This document shows positions 50,215-59,807 of a DNA stretch of 64,000 bases, one piece after another. Made by a program: the position numbers and the translations under genes. Within the stretch, counting starts at the first letter, position 1. Every line of letters starts with the position of its first letter. The notes below the pieces were generated by a model, which saw nothing but the letters and a program-made list of their open reading frames with translations, was not told the origin of the DNA and searched no databases. Source of the stretch: an uncultured Phascolarctobacterium sp. (lineage in GTDB: Bacteria; Bacillota; Negativicutes; Acidaminococcales; Acidaminococcaceae); contig NZ_CAADXO010000043.1 of the NCBI RefSeq assembly GCF_900753045.1, positions 34,458 to 98,457 on the forward strand, read 5' to 3'.

Positions 50215-51504
50215 ATGCTTAGAAAATTACTGATACTGTCTGTACTGTTATTTACTTTTATATTTGCTTCTGCTGCGGCAGCCGCCGAGCAAATCCGCAT
50301 AGGAATTGTTGTGGGGCAGGCAACGGCAGAGCTGAGCTGTGAGGATGAATTCACAGTGCGTGATTCATCGGGCAAAACGACTACGATGCCCAAGGGAAAA
50401 TATTTCATCCATGCGCAGCAGGGAAAGCTTTTCTTTGATGATAACAATGTATTTGGTAATGAAGCGTTTGTTGCTGCGGCGGCAGGCAAAAGCTCACCGC
50501 AAATCAATAAACGCAGCTACAAGGGTGATTTTCAACTGCAGGCCGAGCAGGGGGATAAGCTTTTGGTAGTCAACAGACTGCCGCTGGAGGATTATCTGGC
50601 GAGCGTGCTGCCGGCCAAAACGATGTCCGTATGGCCTGATGAGGTTATCAAGGCGCAGGCGGTTGCTGCCCGTAGCTATGCTTTATTTAAAATGCAGCAC
50701 AGCGACAAGGCCTATGCTTTGCTTGCGACAGATAGGGAGCTGCCTTACGGAGGCACCGGCAAGCGCATTGAAAAGGATGCTGTGACGAAGCTGATTCAGG
50801 CGACGAAAGGACAGTATCTTGCTGATGCTTACGGTAATGCGATAGAGGCAGTCACTACTTCAAGCAGCGGCGGCAGAACCGAAAGCGCGCTGAATCTGCG
50901 CGGTACTGCCGTAAGCTATCTGCAGTCGGTAGAGGATTACGACAGCGACAGCCCGGAATATACCTGGGAAAGCCGCATTGCTCCGGTGCTTCTGGAAAGC
51001 CTGGCAGCGCAGCGCGGTTATACCACCGGCAAGCTGACAAGCATACGCCTGTCACCGCTTGATGACGCAGGTGTTGACAGAACGCCCACGGGACGGGTAA
51101 AATATATTATCCTTTCGGGTGAGGCCGGCGCTGCCAAAATCAGCGGCAGTGAGCTGCAGGACCTGTTAGGTCTGAACAGCACCTTGTTTGATATCGAAAC
51201 CGGTACGCCGGTGCCGGAAACGCTCAAGGTGCCTATCGAAGATCATTACGGTATGGAAATAGGCAGCAAGGATATAGGCATCAAGGTCAATGAGTCGAAA
51301 AAGCCCGTCTGGAAAAATTTAGTGCGCAGCTACCATTTGCTGGGCGGCGGCAAGGAAGAAAAAATTATTTTCCGCGGCAAGGGCAAAGGCTCCGGCCTCG
51401 GTCTGAGTGCCTGGGGTGCGCGCGGTATGGCTAACGCCGATGCCAAGGCTACCTATAAAACGATTCTGGCACACTATTATCCCGGAACTCAGCTTGTCCG
51501 TTAG
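50215..51504 (+). CDS. SpoIID/LytB-domain protein
   Basis: 429 residues with a signal peptide (LLFTFIFASAAAAA) and a central SpoIID domain: VNRLPLEDYLASVLPAKTM, VIKAQAVAARSYALFKM, SSSGGRTESA and LGLSAWGARGMANA. SpoIID enzymes are lytic transglycosylases acting on peptidoglycan; homologues occur outside sporulation, so sporulation is not implied. ATG 50215 follows GAGGAAA. An in-frame upstream extension would read through the repeat and is rejected. Confidence 0.88.
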   Translation: MLRKLLILSVLLFTFIFASAAAAAEQIRIGIVVGQATAELSCEDEFTVRDSSGKTTTMPKGKYFIHAQQGKLFFDDNNVFGNEAFVAAAAGKSSPQINKRSYKGDFQLQAEQGDKLLVVNRLPLEDYLASVLPAKTMSVWPDEVIKAQAVAARSYALFKMQHSDKAYALLATDRELPYGGTGKRIEKDAVTKLIQATKGQYLADAYGNAIEAVTTSSSGGRTESALNLRGTAVSYLQSVEDYDSDSPEYTWESRIAPVLLESLAAQRGYTTGKLTSIRLSPLDDAGVDRTPTGRVKYIILSGEAGAAKISGSELQDLLGLNSTLFDIETGTPVPETLKVPIEDHYGMEIGSKDIGIKVNESKKPVWKNLVRSYHLLGGGKEEKIIFRGKGKGSGLGLSAWGARGMANADAKATYKTILAHYYPGTQLVR

Positions 51505-51551
51505 CAGGAAGCCATGTGTCCTGTAATATATAAGAAAAGAGAGAATTTTGC

Positions 51552-52580
51552 ATGTTAGTAACTGATTTTGATTATGAGCTGCCACAGGAGCTGATTGCTC
51601 AGCATCCTATGGAGCCGCGCGACCATTCGCGTCTGCTGGTTGTTGACAAAAAGACCGGCGAAATTGAGCATAAGCATTTTTATGATCTGGTAAACTATCT
51701 TAAGCCCGGCGATGTGCTGGTGTTTAACGATACCCGCGTTATTCCGGCGCGCCTGCACGGCACGAAGGATACCGGCGCTCATGTCGAGGTATTTCTGCTG
51801 ACTCGCAGAGATGCAACCGACTGGGAGGTTCTGGTACGCCCCGGCAAAAAGCTGCAGGTTGGGGCCAAGATTAATTTCAGCGATGAATTGAGCTGCGAGG
51901 TTATTGAGCACACCGACTTCGGCGGACGCGTAGTACGCTTCAAGTATGACGGTATCTTCGAAGAAATTCTTGACCGTCTGGGTGAAACTCCTCTGCCGCC
52001 GTATATCACGGCACCACTGGAGGATAAGGAGCGTTACCAGACTGTTTATAACCGTGAGCGCGGCAGTGCTGCCGCTCCGACTGCAGGTCTGCACTTTACC
52101 AAAGAGCTGCTGCAGAAAATCAAGGAAATCGGCTGCGAAGAGGTTTTTGTAACCCTGCATGTAGGCCTTGGTACCTTCCGCCCCGTAAGCGAGGCGAAGA
52201 TTGAGGACCACAAGATGCATAAGGAGTTCTACACCGTATCGCAGGAGGCAGCAGATGCTGTAAACAAGGCGAAGGCTGAAGGCCGCCGTATTATTGCGGT
52301 AGGCACCACGGCAGTACGCACTCTGGAGGCTGCGGGCGCTGACGGTCAGCTGCATGCCGGCAGCAGCTGGACGAATATCTTCATCTACCCCGGTTACAAA
52401 TTCCGTCTGGTAGATGACCTCGTAACCAACTTCCATCTGCCGCAGAGCACGCTGCTGATGCTGGTAAGCACTCTGTCTACCCGTGAGATTATGCTGCAGA
52501 CCTACAAGAAGGCGGTTGAAGAAAAATATCGCTTCTTCTCCTTTGGCGATGCCATGTTTATTACAGACCTCAATAAATAA
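51552..52580 (+). CDS. queA: tRNA preQ1(34) S-adenosylmethionine ribosyltransferase-isomerase QueA
   Basis: 342 residues. Converts preQ1 in tRNA to epoxyqueuosine using the ribosyl part of S-adenosylmethionine. Recognised by FDYELPQELIAQHPMEPRDHSRLL, RPGKKLQVG, TPLPPYI, YNRERGSAAAPTAGLHFT and NFHLPQSTLLMLV. Next to tgt (upstream step) and close to queH (downstream step). Confidence 0.97.
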   Translation: MLVTDFDYELPQELIAQHPMEPRDHSRLLVVDKKTGEIEHKHFYDLVNYLKPGDVLVFNDTRVIPARLHGTKDTGAHVEVFLLTRRDATDWEVLVRPGKKLQVGAKINFSDELSCEVIEHTDFGGRVVRFKYDGIFEEILDRLGETPLPPYITAPLEDKERYQTVYNRERGSAAAPTAGLHFTKELLQKIKEIGCEEVFVTLHVGLGTFRPVSEAKIEDHKMHKEFYTVSQEAADAVNKAKAEGRRIIAVGTTAVRTLEAAGADGQLHAGSSWTNIFIYPGYKFRLVDDLVTNFHLPQSTLLMLVSTLSTREIMLQTYKKAVEEKYRFFSFGDAMFITDLNK

Positions 52581-52638
52581 GATTTTTTGCCTTCGCCGTA
52601 AAGCCGAAGGCGCTGATAAATATTTTTAGGAGTTGCAT

Positions 52639-53754
52639 ATGACTAAACACGCAGTAACCTACGAACTAATTAAAGAATGTCCGCGCAGCGGTGCGCGTCT
52701 TGGCCGCTTGCATACGCCGCATGGTACGTTTGAAACTCCGATGTTTATGCCTGTAGGCACACAGGCAACGGTAAAAACTCTGGCACCGGAAGAGCTGTAC
52801 GATATGGGTAGCCAGGTTATTTTGTCGAATACCTATCATCTGTTTTTGCGTCCCGGTCACGAGCTGGTGCGCAAGGCAGGCGGTCTGCACAAGTTTATGA
52901 ATTATAAACGCGGTATGCTTACTGACAGCGGCGGCTTCCAGGTATTCAGCCTGGGCGCTATGCGCAAAATCACTGAAGAAGGCGTAATGTTCCGTTCGCA
53001 TATCGACGGCAGCAAGCAGTTCCTCTCCCCGGAGGTTTCTACTCAGGTGCAGGAGGCACTGGGCGCTGATATCGCGATGGCCTTTGATGAATGCATTCCG
53101 TATCCCGCCGATTTTGATTATGCCAAGCGTTCTACCGAGCGCACCACTCGTTGGGCTAAGCGCTGTCTGGAAACGCATACGCGTGAGGATCAGTCCATGT
53201 TCGGTATCGTGCAGGGCGGTATGTACCCAGAGCTGCGCCGCATGAGCGTACAGCAGCTGACAGAGCTTGACTTCGCCGGCTACGGTATCGGCGGTCTGTC
53301 CGTAGGCGAGCCTAAGCCGATGATGTACGATATCCTTTCGCAGACCACCGAGCTGATGCCGAAGGATAAGGCGCGCTATCTGATGGGCGTAGGCACTGCC
53401 GACTGCATTGTGGAAGCAGTAAATCTGGGCGTTGATATGTTTGACTGCGTATTCCCGACACGTGTTGCCAGAAACGGCACCGCTATGACGCACACCGGTC
53501 GTCTGGTAGTACGCAATGCAACCTACGCAGAGGATTTCCGCCCGATTGAGGAAGGCTGCGACTGCTATGCCTGCCGTAACTTCAGCCGTGCTTATATCCG
53601 TCATCTGTTCAAGGCAGAGGAGATTTTCGGCCTGAGATTGCTGTCTATCCACAATCTGCATTTCCTGCTGCATTTCGCTAAAGAAATCCGAGAGGCTATC
53701 GTTAATGACTGCTTCCCTGAGTTCCGCGAAAGATTCTTAGAAAATTATCGTTGA
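52639..53754 (+). CDS. tgt: Queuine/preQ1 tRNA-guanine transglycosylase
   Basis: 371 residues. Exchanges guanine 34 for preQ1 in Asp, Asn, His and Tyr tRNAs. Catalytic Asp regions LTDSGGFQVFSL and FDCVFPTRVARNGTA, GIVQGGMY, and the zinc site CDCYACRNFSRAYIRHLF. ATG 52639 after AGGAG; a TTG six bases earlier is unlikely. A GCCTTCG/CGAAGGC hairpin lies between queA and tgt. Confidence 0.97.
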   Translation: MTKHAVTYELIKECPRSGARLGRLHTPHGTFETPMFMPVGTQATVKTLAPEELYDMGSQVILSNTYHLFLRPGHELVRKAGGLHKFMNYKRGMLTDSGGFQVFSLGAMRKITEEGVMFRSHIDGSKQFLSPEVSTQVQEALGADIAMAFDECIPYPADFDYAKRSTERTTRWAKRCLETHTREDQSMFGIVQGGMYPELRRMSVQQLTELDFAGYGIGGLSVGEPKPMMYDILSQTTELMPKDKARYLMGVGTADCIVEAVNLGVDMFDCVFPTRVARNGTAMTHTGRLVVRNATYAEDFRPIEEGCDCYACRNFSRAYIRHLFKAEEIFGLRLLSIHNLHFLLHFAKEIREAIVNDCFPEFRERFLENYR

Positions 53755-53895
53755 TAACAAGGATTTTTCCGATTTACAGAGAATATATAGAAGTGGTATA
53801 AATAAACCAAACTATTGCATACTAAAAGGTTTGCAAGAGGAACCTGCAAATATGTCCGAATTTGCGGGAAGTGATAAAATGTGGAGGTGTTCAAT

Positions 53896-54186
53896 ATGCA
53901 AGGTGGAGATACAATGGCTTTGCTCAATTCTCTCTGGCCCTTTGTTTTAATGGGTGGCATATTCTATTTCATGCTGTGGAGACCCCAGAAAAAAGAACAG
54001 CAGAAAAGACAGGATTTGTTAAACAGTCTGAAGGAAGGCGACGAAATCATTACCATCGGCGGTATCTATGGTAAGATTAAGGCTATTTCCGAAAAACGCG
54101 TTAAGGTAGAGGTTGCCGAAGGCGTAGTAATCGAAATGGCGCGCAATGCTGTCAGCGGTTTCCAAAACCCCGCTAAGAATTCCTGA
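53896..54186 (+). CDS. yajC: YajC, preprotein translocase auxiliary subunit
   Basis: 96 residues with one membrane helix (LWPFVLMGGIFYFMLWRPQKKEQQKR) and a small soluble domain (EGDEIITIGGIYGKI). It partners SecD and SecF, encoded about 630 bp downstream. ATG 53896 is 7 nt after GGAGGTG; an internal ATG at 53914 is a weaker alternative. Its stop overlaps the next start. Confidence 0.93.
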   Translation: MQGGDTMALLNSLWPFVLMGGIFYFMLWRPQKKEQQKRQDLLNSLKEGDEIITIGGIYGKIKAISEKRVKVEVAEGVVIEMARNAVSGFQNPAKNS

Positions 54187-54770
54187 TGGTGATTGCAGAA
54201 GAAAAAGTTGAGCTGCGCAAGTATTTTAAAAGGCTGCGGTCGCAATTGACCGCAGAGCAGGCTGCCTCCGGCAGTCTGCTGACTGCCCGTCAGATACTGG
54301 CCTGTGATGCATATCGCAAAGCGAACTGCATCATGGGCTATTTGGCTTTCGGAAATGAGCTGTCTGTAGACCTGGTTTTGCAGCAGGCCTTGGCCGACGG
54401 CAAAACTGTTGCCGTGCCGCTGGTGCAATCTGCTACGGAGATGGCTCCTGTTCAGCTGGAAAACATGCTGGACTTTGAACTTGACCGTTACGGCATCCGC
54501 AGCGTCCGCCAGCCGGCGAAGCTGCTGCAGCCGCAGCAGCTGGACCTTATACTGGTGCCCGGAGTGGCCTTTGGCCGCGACGGCAGCAGACTGGGGATGG
54601 GCGCAGGCTATTACGACCGTTTTCTGCCGCAGGCGGAAAACGCATTGCTCATGGGCATCACTTACGATGCTTTTATTCAGCCGAATCTGCCGCGGGATGA
54701 ATTTGACGTGCTTGTACAGCTTTTAGCAAGTGAAAGCGGGATTACCACTCTCAGTCCGCTTAGCTTATAA
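54186..54770 (+). CDS. 5-formyltetrahydrofolate cyclo-ligase
   Basis: 194 residues. Recovers 5-formyl-THF as methenyl-THF with ATP. Seen: KVELRKYFKRLRSQL at the N-terminus, the folate/ATP segment DLILVPGVAFGRDGSRLGMGAGYYDRFL, and GITYDAF. Its ATG overlaps the yajC stop by 1 bp. It sits between yajC and secD, apparently carried in the same transcript without functional link. Confidence 0.94.
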   Translation: MVIAEEKVELRKYFKRLRSQLTAEQAASGSLLTARQILACDAYRKANCIMGYLAFGNELSVDLVLQQALADGKTVAVPLVQSATEMAPVQLENMLDFELDRYGIRSVRQPAKLLQPQQLDLILVPGVAFGRDGSRLGMGAGYYDRFLPQAENALLMGITYDAFIQPNLPRDEFDVLVQLLASESGITTLSPLSL

Positions 54771-54814
54771 ATTAAATCCAGTTAATCCAAAAAAATCTTA
54801 AGGAGGAAGTTATT

Positions 54815-56053
54815 TTGCGTTGGAATGAATTCGGGAAATTTCTGATTATCGCTTTGGCGATTATCGGCGGTTTCTGCGTATACATCTCGCCTCTGGCTAA
54901 TTCCATTAAACAGGGCTTGGATCTGCAAGGTGGTACTCATGTAGTTTTACAGGCTGTGGATACGCCGGAACTTAAGGTTGACGATGACGCTGTCAACCGC
55001 AGTGTAAAGGTTATTGAGCGTCGTGTAAATGAGTTGGGCCTGACCGAGCCTGTTATTCAGCGTCAGGGCAAGGACCGTATTATTGTTGAGCTGCCGGGCG
55101 TAAAGGATCCTGAAAAGGCTATTGCTATGCTGGGCCGTACCGCTATGCTGCAGTTCAAGGATGAAAGCGGCAAGGTTGTTCTCACAGGCAGTGACCTGAA
55201 GGACGCTAAGGCACAGGTTTCCCAAGGCAATCAGGCTGTAGTAGGCCTGGAATTTAATGATGCAGGCGGCAAAAAATTTGCTGACCTTACTGCCCGCAAT
55301 GTAGGCAAAAAAATTGCTATCGAGCTTGACGGCCAGGTGCTGACCGCTCCTGTAGTACAGGAAGCTATCACCGGCGGCCATGCACAGATTTCCGGCTCCC
55401 GTAACGTTGAGGAAGCCGAGCATCTGGCAATCCTGCTGCGCAGCGGCAGTCTGCCGGTTAAAATCGAAGTTATGGAAAACCGTACCGTTGGTCCTACCCT
55501 CGGTCAGGATTCCAAGGACAAGAGCGTTAAAGCCTTCAGCATCGGTATTATCGGCGTATTTGTATTTATGCTGCTGTTCTACCGTCTGGCAGGCGTAGTT
55601 GCGGACATTGCTCTGCTGCTGTACGTAATGCTGCTGCTGCTGGTAATGCGTTATCTGGGTGCAACACTGACACTGCCCGGTATCGCAGGTATTATCCTGT
55701 CTGTCGGCATGGCGGTTGACGCCAACGTACTGATTTTCGAACGCTTCAAGGAAGAAGTTAAGCGCGGCAAAACTCTGCGCAGTGCGATGGATTCCGGCTT
55801 TGGTCGCGCTATCGTAACCATCCTTGACTCTAACCTTACTACTATCATGGCTGCAGCCGTACTGTTCTATCTGGGCACCGGTCCTATCAAGGGCTTTGCT
55901 GTTACCCTGGCACTTGGCACCTTGCTGAGTATGTTTACCGCAGTAACCGTTACCAAATTCCTGCTGCGCTTTTTGATTTACAGTAACATCACCAAGAGTC
56001 CCTTCCTGTTTGGTGCAAGAGCACCGAAAGCAAAAGAGGAGGTGGCTAAATAA
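54815..56053 (+). CDS. secD: SecD, protein-export membrane subunit
   Basis: 412 residues. First helix, then the P1 periplasmic domain (QGLDLQGGTHVVLQA, VIERRVNELGLTEPVIQRQG), LDGQVLTAPVVQEAITGGHAQISG, and the RND-like membrane half with LPGIAGIILSVGMAVDANVLIFER, where the Asp is the proton-relay residue. TTG start at 54815 supported by AAGGAGG 7 nt upstream. The stop overlaps the secF start. Confidence 0.97.
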   Translation: MRWNEFGKFLIIALAIIGGFCVYISPLANSIKQGLDLQGGTHVVLQAVDTPELKVDDDAVNRSVKVIERRVNELGLTEPVIQRQGKDRIIVELPGVKDPEKAIAMLGRTAMLQFKDESGKVVLTGSDLKDAKAQVSQGNQAVVGLEFNDAGGKKFADLTARNVGKKIAIELDGQVLTAPVVQEAITGGHAQISGSRNVEEAEHLAILLRSGSLPVKIEVMENRTVGPTLGQDSKDKSVKAFSIGIIGVFVFMLLFYRLAGVVADIALLLYVMLLLLVMRYLGATLTLPGIAGIILSVGMAVDANVLIFERFKEEVKRGKTLRSAMDSGFGRAIVTILDSNLTTIMAAAVLFYLGTGPIKGFAVTLALGTLLSMFTAVTVTKFLLRFLIYSNITKSPFLFGARAPKAKEEVAK

Positions 56054-56937
56054 TGAAGTTCTCTATCGTTAAGCGTTACAAAATTTTCTTCGCTATTACC
56101 ATCACCTTCCTGATTATTGGTATCGGCTCTATGCTCTTTAAGGGCTTCAACCTGGGCATTGACTTTACCGGCGGCAGTATCATGGATTTGGAATTCAAAA
56201 ATCCTGTTACCGTTTCTCAGGTACGTGAGGTGCTTAAAGAAAAGGATCTGGGCAATGCTATTATCCAGCTGGAAAGCAGCGACAGCAATGCCAAGAGCTC
56301 TAAGGGCGTGCTGATTCGTACCGGCGTTATCAGCGACGAGCAGCGTCAGCAGGTTATGACTGACCTGAAGAGCAAGGTTGGCGACTTTGCTATCCAGCGT
56401 GTTGAAAACGTTGGTGCTACTGTCGGCGGCGAGCTGATTCAACAGGCTGTTATGGCGATTGTGCTTTCCTGGTTCCTGATGATTGCTTATATCACCATCC
56501 GCTTTGAATTCCGCTTTGCTCTGGCAGCGATTGTCGCTTTGATTATCGACGTACTGGTAACCCTGAGCTATTTCTCCCTGTTCCATATGGAGCTTGATTC
56601 CTCCTTCGTTGCAGCTTTGCTGACGGTTGTAGGTTATTCTGTCAACGGTACCATCGTTATCTTCGACCGTATCCGTGAAAACCTGAAAATCCATCGCCGC
56701 AGCGAAAGCATGACGGAAATGGTAGACAACAGTATCTGGCAGACCATGGGACGCAGTATTTATACTGTAGGTACCTCTCTGTTCGCTGTTGTAGCTATCT
56801 TCATCTGGGGCGGTGAAACTATCCGCAACTTCTCCTTTGCTATGCTGGTAGGCTTCTCCAGTGGTGCTTATACCTCCACCTTCCTCGCAGGTCCGTTATG
56901 GATGATGCTGCGTAAGCTGAAACCCGGCAGAGATTAA
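56053..56937 (+). CDS. secF: SecF, protein-export membrane subunit
   Basis: 294 residues with GFNLGIDFTGGSIMDLEF near the N-terminus and LLTVVGYSVNGTIVIFDRIREN in the membrane half, diagnostic for SecF. Co-translated with secD through a 1-bp overlap; works with SecYEG and YajC. Confidence 0.97.
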   Translation: MKFSIVKRYKIFFAITITFLIIGIGSMLFKGFNLGIDFTGGSIMDLEFKNPVTVSQVREVLKEKDLGNAIIQLESSDSNAKSSKGVLIRTGVISDEQRQQVMTDLKSKVGDFAIQRVENVGATVGGELIQQAVMAIVLSWFLMIAYITIRFEFRFALAAIVALIIDVLVTLSYFSLFHMELDSSFVAALLTVVGYSVNGTIVIFDRIRENLKIHRRSESMTEMVDNSIWQTMGRSIYTVGTSLFAVVAIFIWGGETIRNFSFAMLVGFSSGAYTSTFLAGPLWMMLRKLKPGRD

Positions 56938-56948
56938 AATTAAAACTT

Positions 56949-56995
56949 ATAGCCTGTGTGCATTCGGAAAAATGAATGCCGCAGGCTATTTTTCT
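56949..56995 (+). terminator. Terminator after secF
   Basis: ATAGCCTG (56949-56956) pairs with CAGGCTAT (56982-56989), with inner GCATTC/GAATGC pairing, then a T-rich tract. Confidence 0.85.
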
Positions 56996-57082
56996 TGTTT
57001 TTGGCGGCTGAAAAAGCTACAATAATAGGTGATATCGTAAGAAAAATTTTTGTATTTATCGGCGCTGTTAAGGAGAAGCAGG

Positions 57083-57859
57083 ATGATTTATATTTTGAAA
57101 TTTATCGCAGCCTTTTTGCTGCCTCCGGGTTTGTTTGTGCTGCTCGCAATAATTTTAAGCGTTTATTTGTGGCGGCAGCGGAACAACTTCGGCCGTTTGC
57201 CTTTCGGCTTAAGCGCTTGCCTGACGCTGCTGTTATATTTCAGCTCTACCTTATTGGGAGCAAAGCTGTTGGGGCAGCCGTTGGAGAACCGTTACAGTCA
57301 GCAGCAGCCTGCTAATGCGCAGGTGATTGTTGTCCTTGGCGGCGGCAGCGTCGGTTCCGCACCGGACGGCACTGAGCGCGGAGGCCTGATGTCCGCCGGA
57401 GCGGCGCGCCTGCTGACGGCAGCACGTCTGGCAAAGCAGCATTCGCTGCCGGTGCTCATCAGCGGCGGGCAGGTATTCAGTGACGGCGTGAACGAGGCGC
57501 TTGTCGCCGAGCGTATTCTGCTGCAGCTGGGGCTGCCGCAGGAGCAGATTATTGTTGAAACGCAGGCCAGAACAACGAAGGAAAATGCCGCCTATACTGC
57601 CATGCTCTGCCGTGAGCGCGGCTACCAAAATGTGCTGCTGCTGACAAGTGCGCTACATATGCCTCGCAGCAAGCAGTTCTTTGAGCGTTATTTAGGTGAG
57701 CAGGGCATTAAGGTTGCCGCCTATCCCTGCGATTACACGCTTAATCCGCAGGGCAAGTTTAATCCGCGCTGGCTGGTGCCGCAGCTGCAGGCATTTGATG
57801 TTACCTGTATGGCTTTGCACGAATATGTGGGGATGGCAGGAGCCTTTTTGCAGCGCTAA
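57083..57859 (+). CDS. YdcF-like (DUF218) membrane protein
   Basis: 258 residues: two N-terminal membrane helices (FIAAFLLPPGLFVLLAIILS and a second at about 45-62) and one DUF218 domain with VIVVLGGGSVG, ARLLTAARLAKQH, LISGGQ, ARTTKENAAYTAML and LLTSALHMPRSKQFFERY. Members such as ElyC and SanA are tied to envelope and peptidoglycan precursor metabolism, but this one's substrate is unknown. ATG 57083 after AAGGAGAAG. Confidence 0.88.
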   Translation: MIYILKFIAAFLLPPGLFVLLAIILSVYLWRQRNNFGRLPFGLSACLTLLLYFSSTLLGAKLLGQPLENRYSQQQPANAQVIVVLGGGSVGSAPDGTERGGLMSAGAARLLTAARLAKQHSLPVLISGGQVFSDGVNEALVAERILLQLGLPQEQIIVETQARTTKENAAYTAMLCRERGYQNVLLLTSALHMPRSKQFFERYLGEQGIKVAAYPCDYTLNPQGKFNPRWLVPQLQAFDVTCMALHEYVGMAGAFLQR

Positions 57860-57892
57860 TTGGCAGCATTCAGTTGCAAGCAGCCGTCTAAT

Positions 57893-57921
57893 TTGCATAA
57901 TTTCCGCCTTTTTTGTATAAT
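57893..57921 (+). promoter_or_regulatory. Promoter of the lone binding lipoprotein
   Basis: TTGCAT (57893-57898), 17-bp spacer, TATAAT (57916-57921). Confidence 0.65.
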
Positions 57922-57965
57922 AAGTAACAGATAGAAACAAATATTATTTTTGGGTGAGGTATATT

Positions 57966-58901
57966 ATGAAAAAAATTCTGTTCTTAGTTTGCCTGCTGCT
58001 GTGTCTGCTGCTTGCCGGCTGCGGACCGCAGGAAAAAAATACCGCCGACAGCGGTAAGGTTTTGTACACGGTGACGGATGCAACCGGCACCAAGCTGAGC
58101 TTCAGCGAAAAGCCGCAGCGTATTGTGAGCCTGAACGTATCTGCCGATGAAATTTTGCTGGATATGGTTGACAGTAAGCGCTTGGCAGCCTTGTCGCTGC
58201 TGGCTGATGACCCCGGTATCTGCAGTGCCGGTGAAAAGGTCAAATCCGTAAAAGGCAGAGCACAGGGCAGCAATCTGGAAAGCGTTTTGGCTATGCAGCC
58301 GGATCTTGTTATTATCCCGGATTATACTGTGGAGCCGATTCAGGGACTGCGCAGCGCGGGACTCAAGGTTTATGTGTGCCATACGCCGAACAATGTGCAG
58401 GATATCTTCAAGTTTATCAAGGAAATCGGCTCTGCCGTCGGCGAGGAAGCCAAGGGCGAGGAGATGGCGAAAAATATGGAAACACAGCTGGAGGCTGTGC
58501 GCAAGCAGGCGCTGCAGGCTGCAGGCGATAAGCCGCTTAATGTGCTGGCGCTGTCCTTTACCGGACCGCTGGGCATGAGGGGCACCTTCAGCGGTCTGTG
58601 CTATTATGCAGGCGTACATAACGCGCTGGACGGCATGGATATTCCGTATCAGGGGAACCTGTCGGAGGAAAAAATGCTGGAGCTTAATCCGGAGCTGATT
58701 ATTACTCCGAGCTGGGATTACAGTAAAAAAGGCGACCCGGAGCAATTCCGTCAGCGCATTTTACAAAATCCGGCCTATAAAAGCATTAAGGCTGTAAAGA
58801 ACGGCCGCGTACAAAGCCTGCATGACAATTATTTATACAGTACTTCGCAATATACTGTTAAGGCTGTGCAGGAGCTGGCACATGCCGCTTATGGAATTTA
58901 G
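57966..58901 (+). CDS. BtuF/FecB-type substrate-binding lipoprotein without transporter genes
   Basis: 311 residues with lipobox LLLAGC (Cys19), VTDATGTKLSFSEKPQRIVSLN opening the first lobe, the backbone helix around NVQDIFKFIKEIG, and a second lobe with LSFTGPLGMRGTFSGLCYYAG. Third member of this class in the window and the only one far from any uptake gene. Ligand possibly cobalamin or an iron chelate. GTGAGGT precedes ATG 57966. The SH3 gene follows 12 bp after its stop. Confidence 0.88.
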   Translation: MKKILFLVCLLLCLLLAGCGPQEKNTADSGKVLYTVTDATGTKLSFSEKPQRIVSLNVSADEILLDMVDSKRLAALSLLADDPGICSAGEKVKSVKGRAQGSNLESVLAMQPDLVIIPDYTVEPIQGLRSAGLKVYVCHTPNNVQDIFKFIKEIGSAVGEEAKGEEMAKNMETQLEAVRKQALQAAGDKPLNVLALSFTGPLGMRGTFSGLCYYAGVHNALDGMDIPYQGNLSEEKMLELNPELIITPSWDYSKKGDPEQFRQRILQNPAYKSIKAVKNGRVQSLHDNYLYSTSQYTVKAVQELAHAAYGI

Positions 58902-58913
58902 TTAGGAGATGCA

Positions 58914-59651
58914 GTGGCAATGAGATTGCTCAAAACAATTGGTCTTGCACTTTTATTGGCAGCGGAAATGCAGCTGTGCGCTGCTGCCGAGGAGCAGGAA
59001 GCGTTTTATACGGGTGAAAAAATCAAGGGCTATGATAAGGGAAGCTTTGTGGTTCTGGAAGAGGACGATATTAACTTCCGCAGTGCCGCCGAGGACGGCA
59101 ATGTTTTAAAGGTGCTGCCGCATCATTCGCTGCTGCGTGTTATCCGCCAAAGCGGTGACTGGCTGGAGGCCGAATCGGATGGTGTGAACGGCTTTATCTA
59201 CGCGCCCTATACCATTGCCGGAAGCAGAGATGAGCTGACGCAGGAGGATTTTGCTCTTGGCTATGCCGCACTTGGACAGAAGTTTGATGAGCAGGAGGCC
59301 GAGGAGCGCCTTGGTGCCGTTAAGCAGGAGAAAATAGATAAAAAGCGTAAGCAGATAAACTATACGTTTGAGGGCGCGGTAATCAGCGTTGCCCGCAAAA
59401 AACAGGCTGTGGAGGCAATCCGTGTAGTCGATCCCAAGTATATTACAATGCGTGGCGTAAGCATCGGTGACAGTGCCGGCCGAGCTGTAGGGCAGTACGG
59501 TCTGCCTGATGCGGTTGTTTATGCTGCCGATAATACTACCTACGAATATTTTTGGCAGGATGACAAGGAGCAGTTGCTGCGTTTTGCGCTGGAGGTTGAT
59601 AAGCAGAGCCGTGTGACAGCCTTTATCTTAGAAAAGCTGAAGGAAAAATAA
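58914..59651 (+). CDS. Secreted SH3-domain protein
   Basis: 245 residues: a signal peptide (LALLLAAEMQLCAAA), a bacterial SH3 domain (INFRSAAEDGNVLKVLPHHSLLRVIRQ, then DGVNGFIYAPY), a charged helical spacer, and a C-terminal domain with RGVSIGDSAGRAVGQYGLPDAVVY, which resembles SmpA/OmlA-like outer-membrane lipoprotein folds. GTG 58914 lies 5 nt after TAGGAG; ATG 58920 is the alternative. Probably acts in the periplasm at the wall; function unknown. Confidence 0.75.
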   Translation: MAMRLLKTIGLALLLAAEMQLCAAAEEQEAFYTGEKIKGYDKGSFVVLEEDDINFRSAAEDGNVLKVLPHHSLLRVIRQSGDWLEAESDGVNGFIYAPYTIAGSRDELTQEDFALGYAALGQKFDEQEAEERLGAVKQEKIDKKRKQINYTFEGAVISVARKKQAVEAIRVVDPKYITMRGVSIGDSAGRAVGQYGLPDAVVYAADNTTYEYFWQDDKEQLLRFALEVDKQSRVTAFILEKLKEK

Positions 59652-59713
59652 CAGTCTGCGCTCAGTCTTTGCGGACCGGATACAACCAGGCCTTAAATGA
59701 GCATGTATACACT

Positions 59714-59746
59714 AAAAATCCTGCTTTATAAGCAGGATTTTTTTAT
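59714..59746 (+). terminator. Terminator after the SH3 gene
   Basis: AAATCCTGCT pairs with AGCAGGATTT across a 5-nt loop, then seven T. Confidence 0.9.
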
Positions 59747-59807
59747 ATGCTGGCAGAATTATAACAGTTATAATATATTAAAATTTATACTAAAGGAGTT
59801 GAGCTGA

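Noticed and set aside
50215..51504. Evidence of sporulation
   Set aside because: SpoIID/LytB-domain proteins occur in non-sporulating bacteria as peptidoglycan enzymes; no other sporulation gene is in the window.
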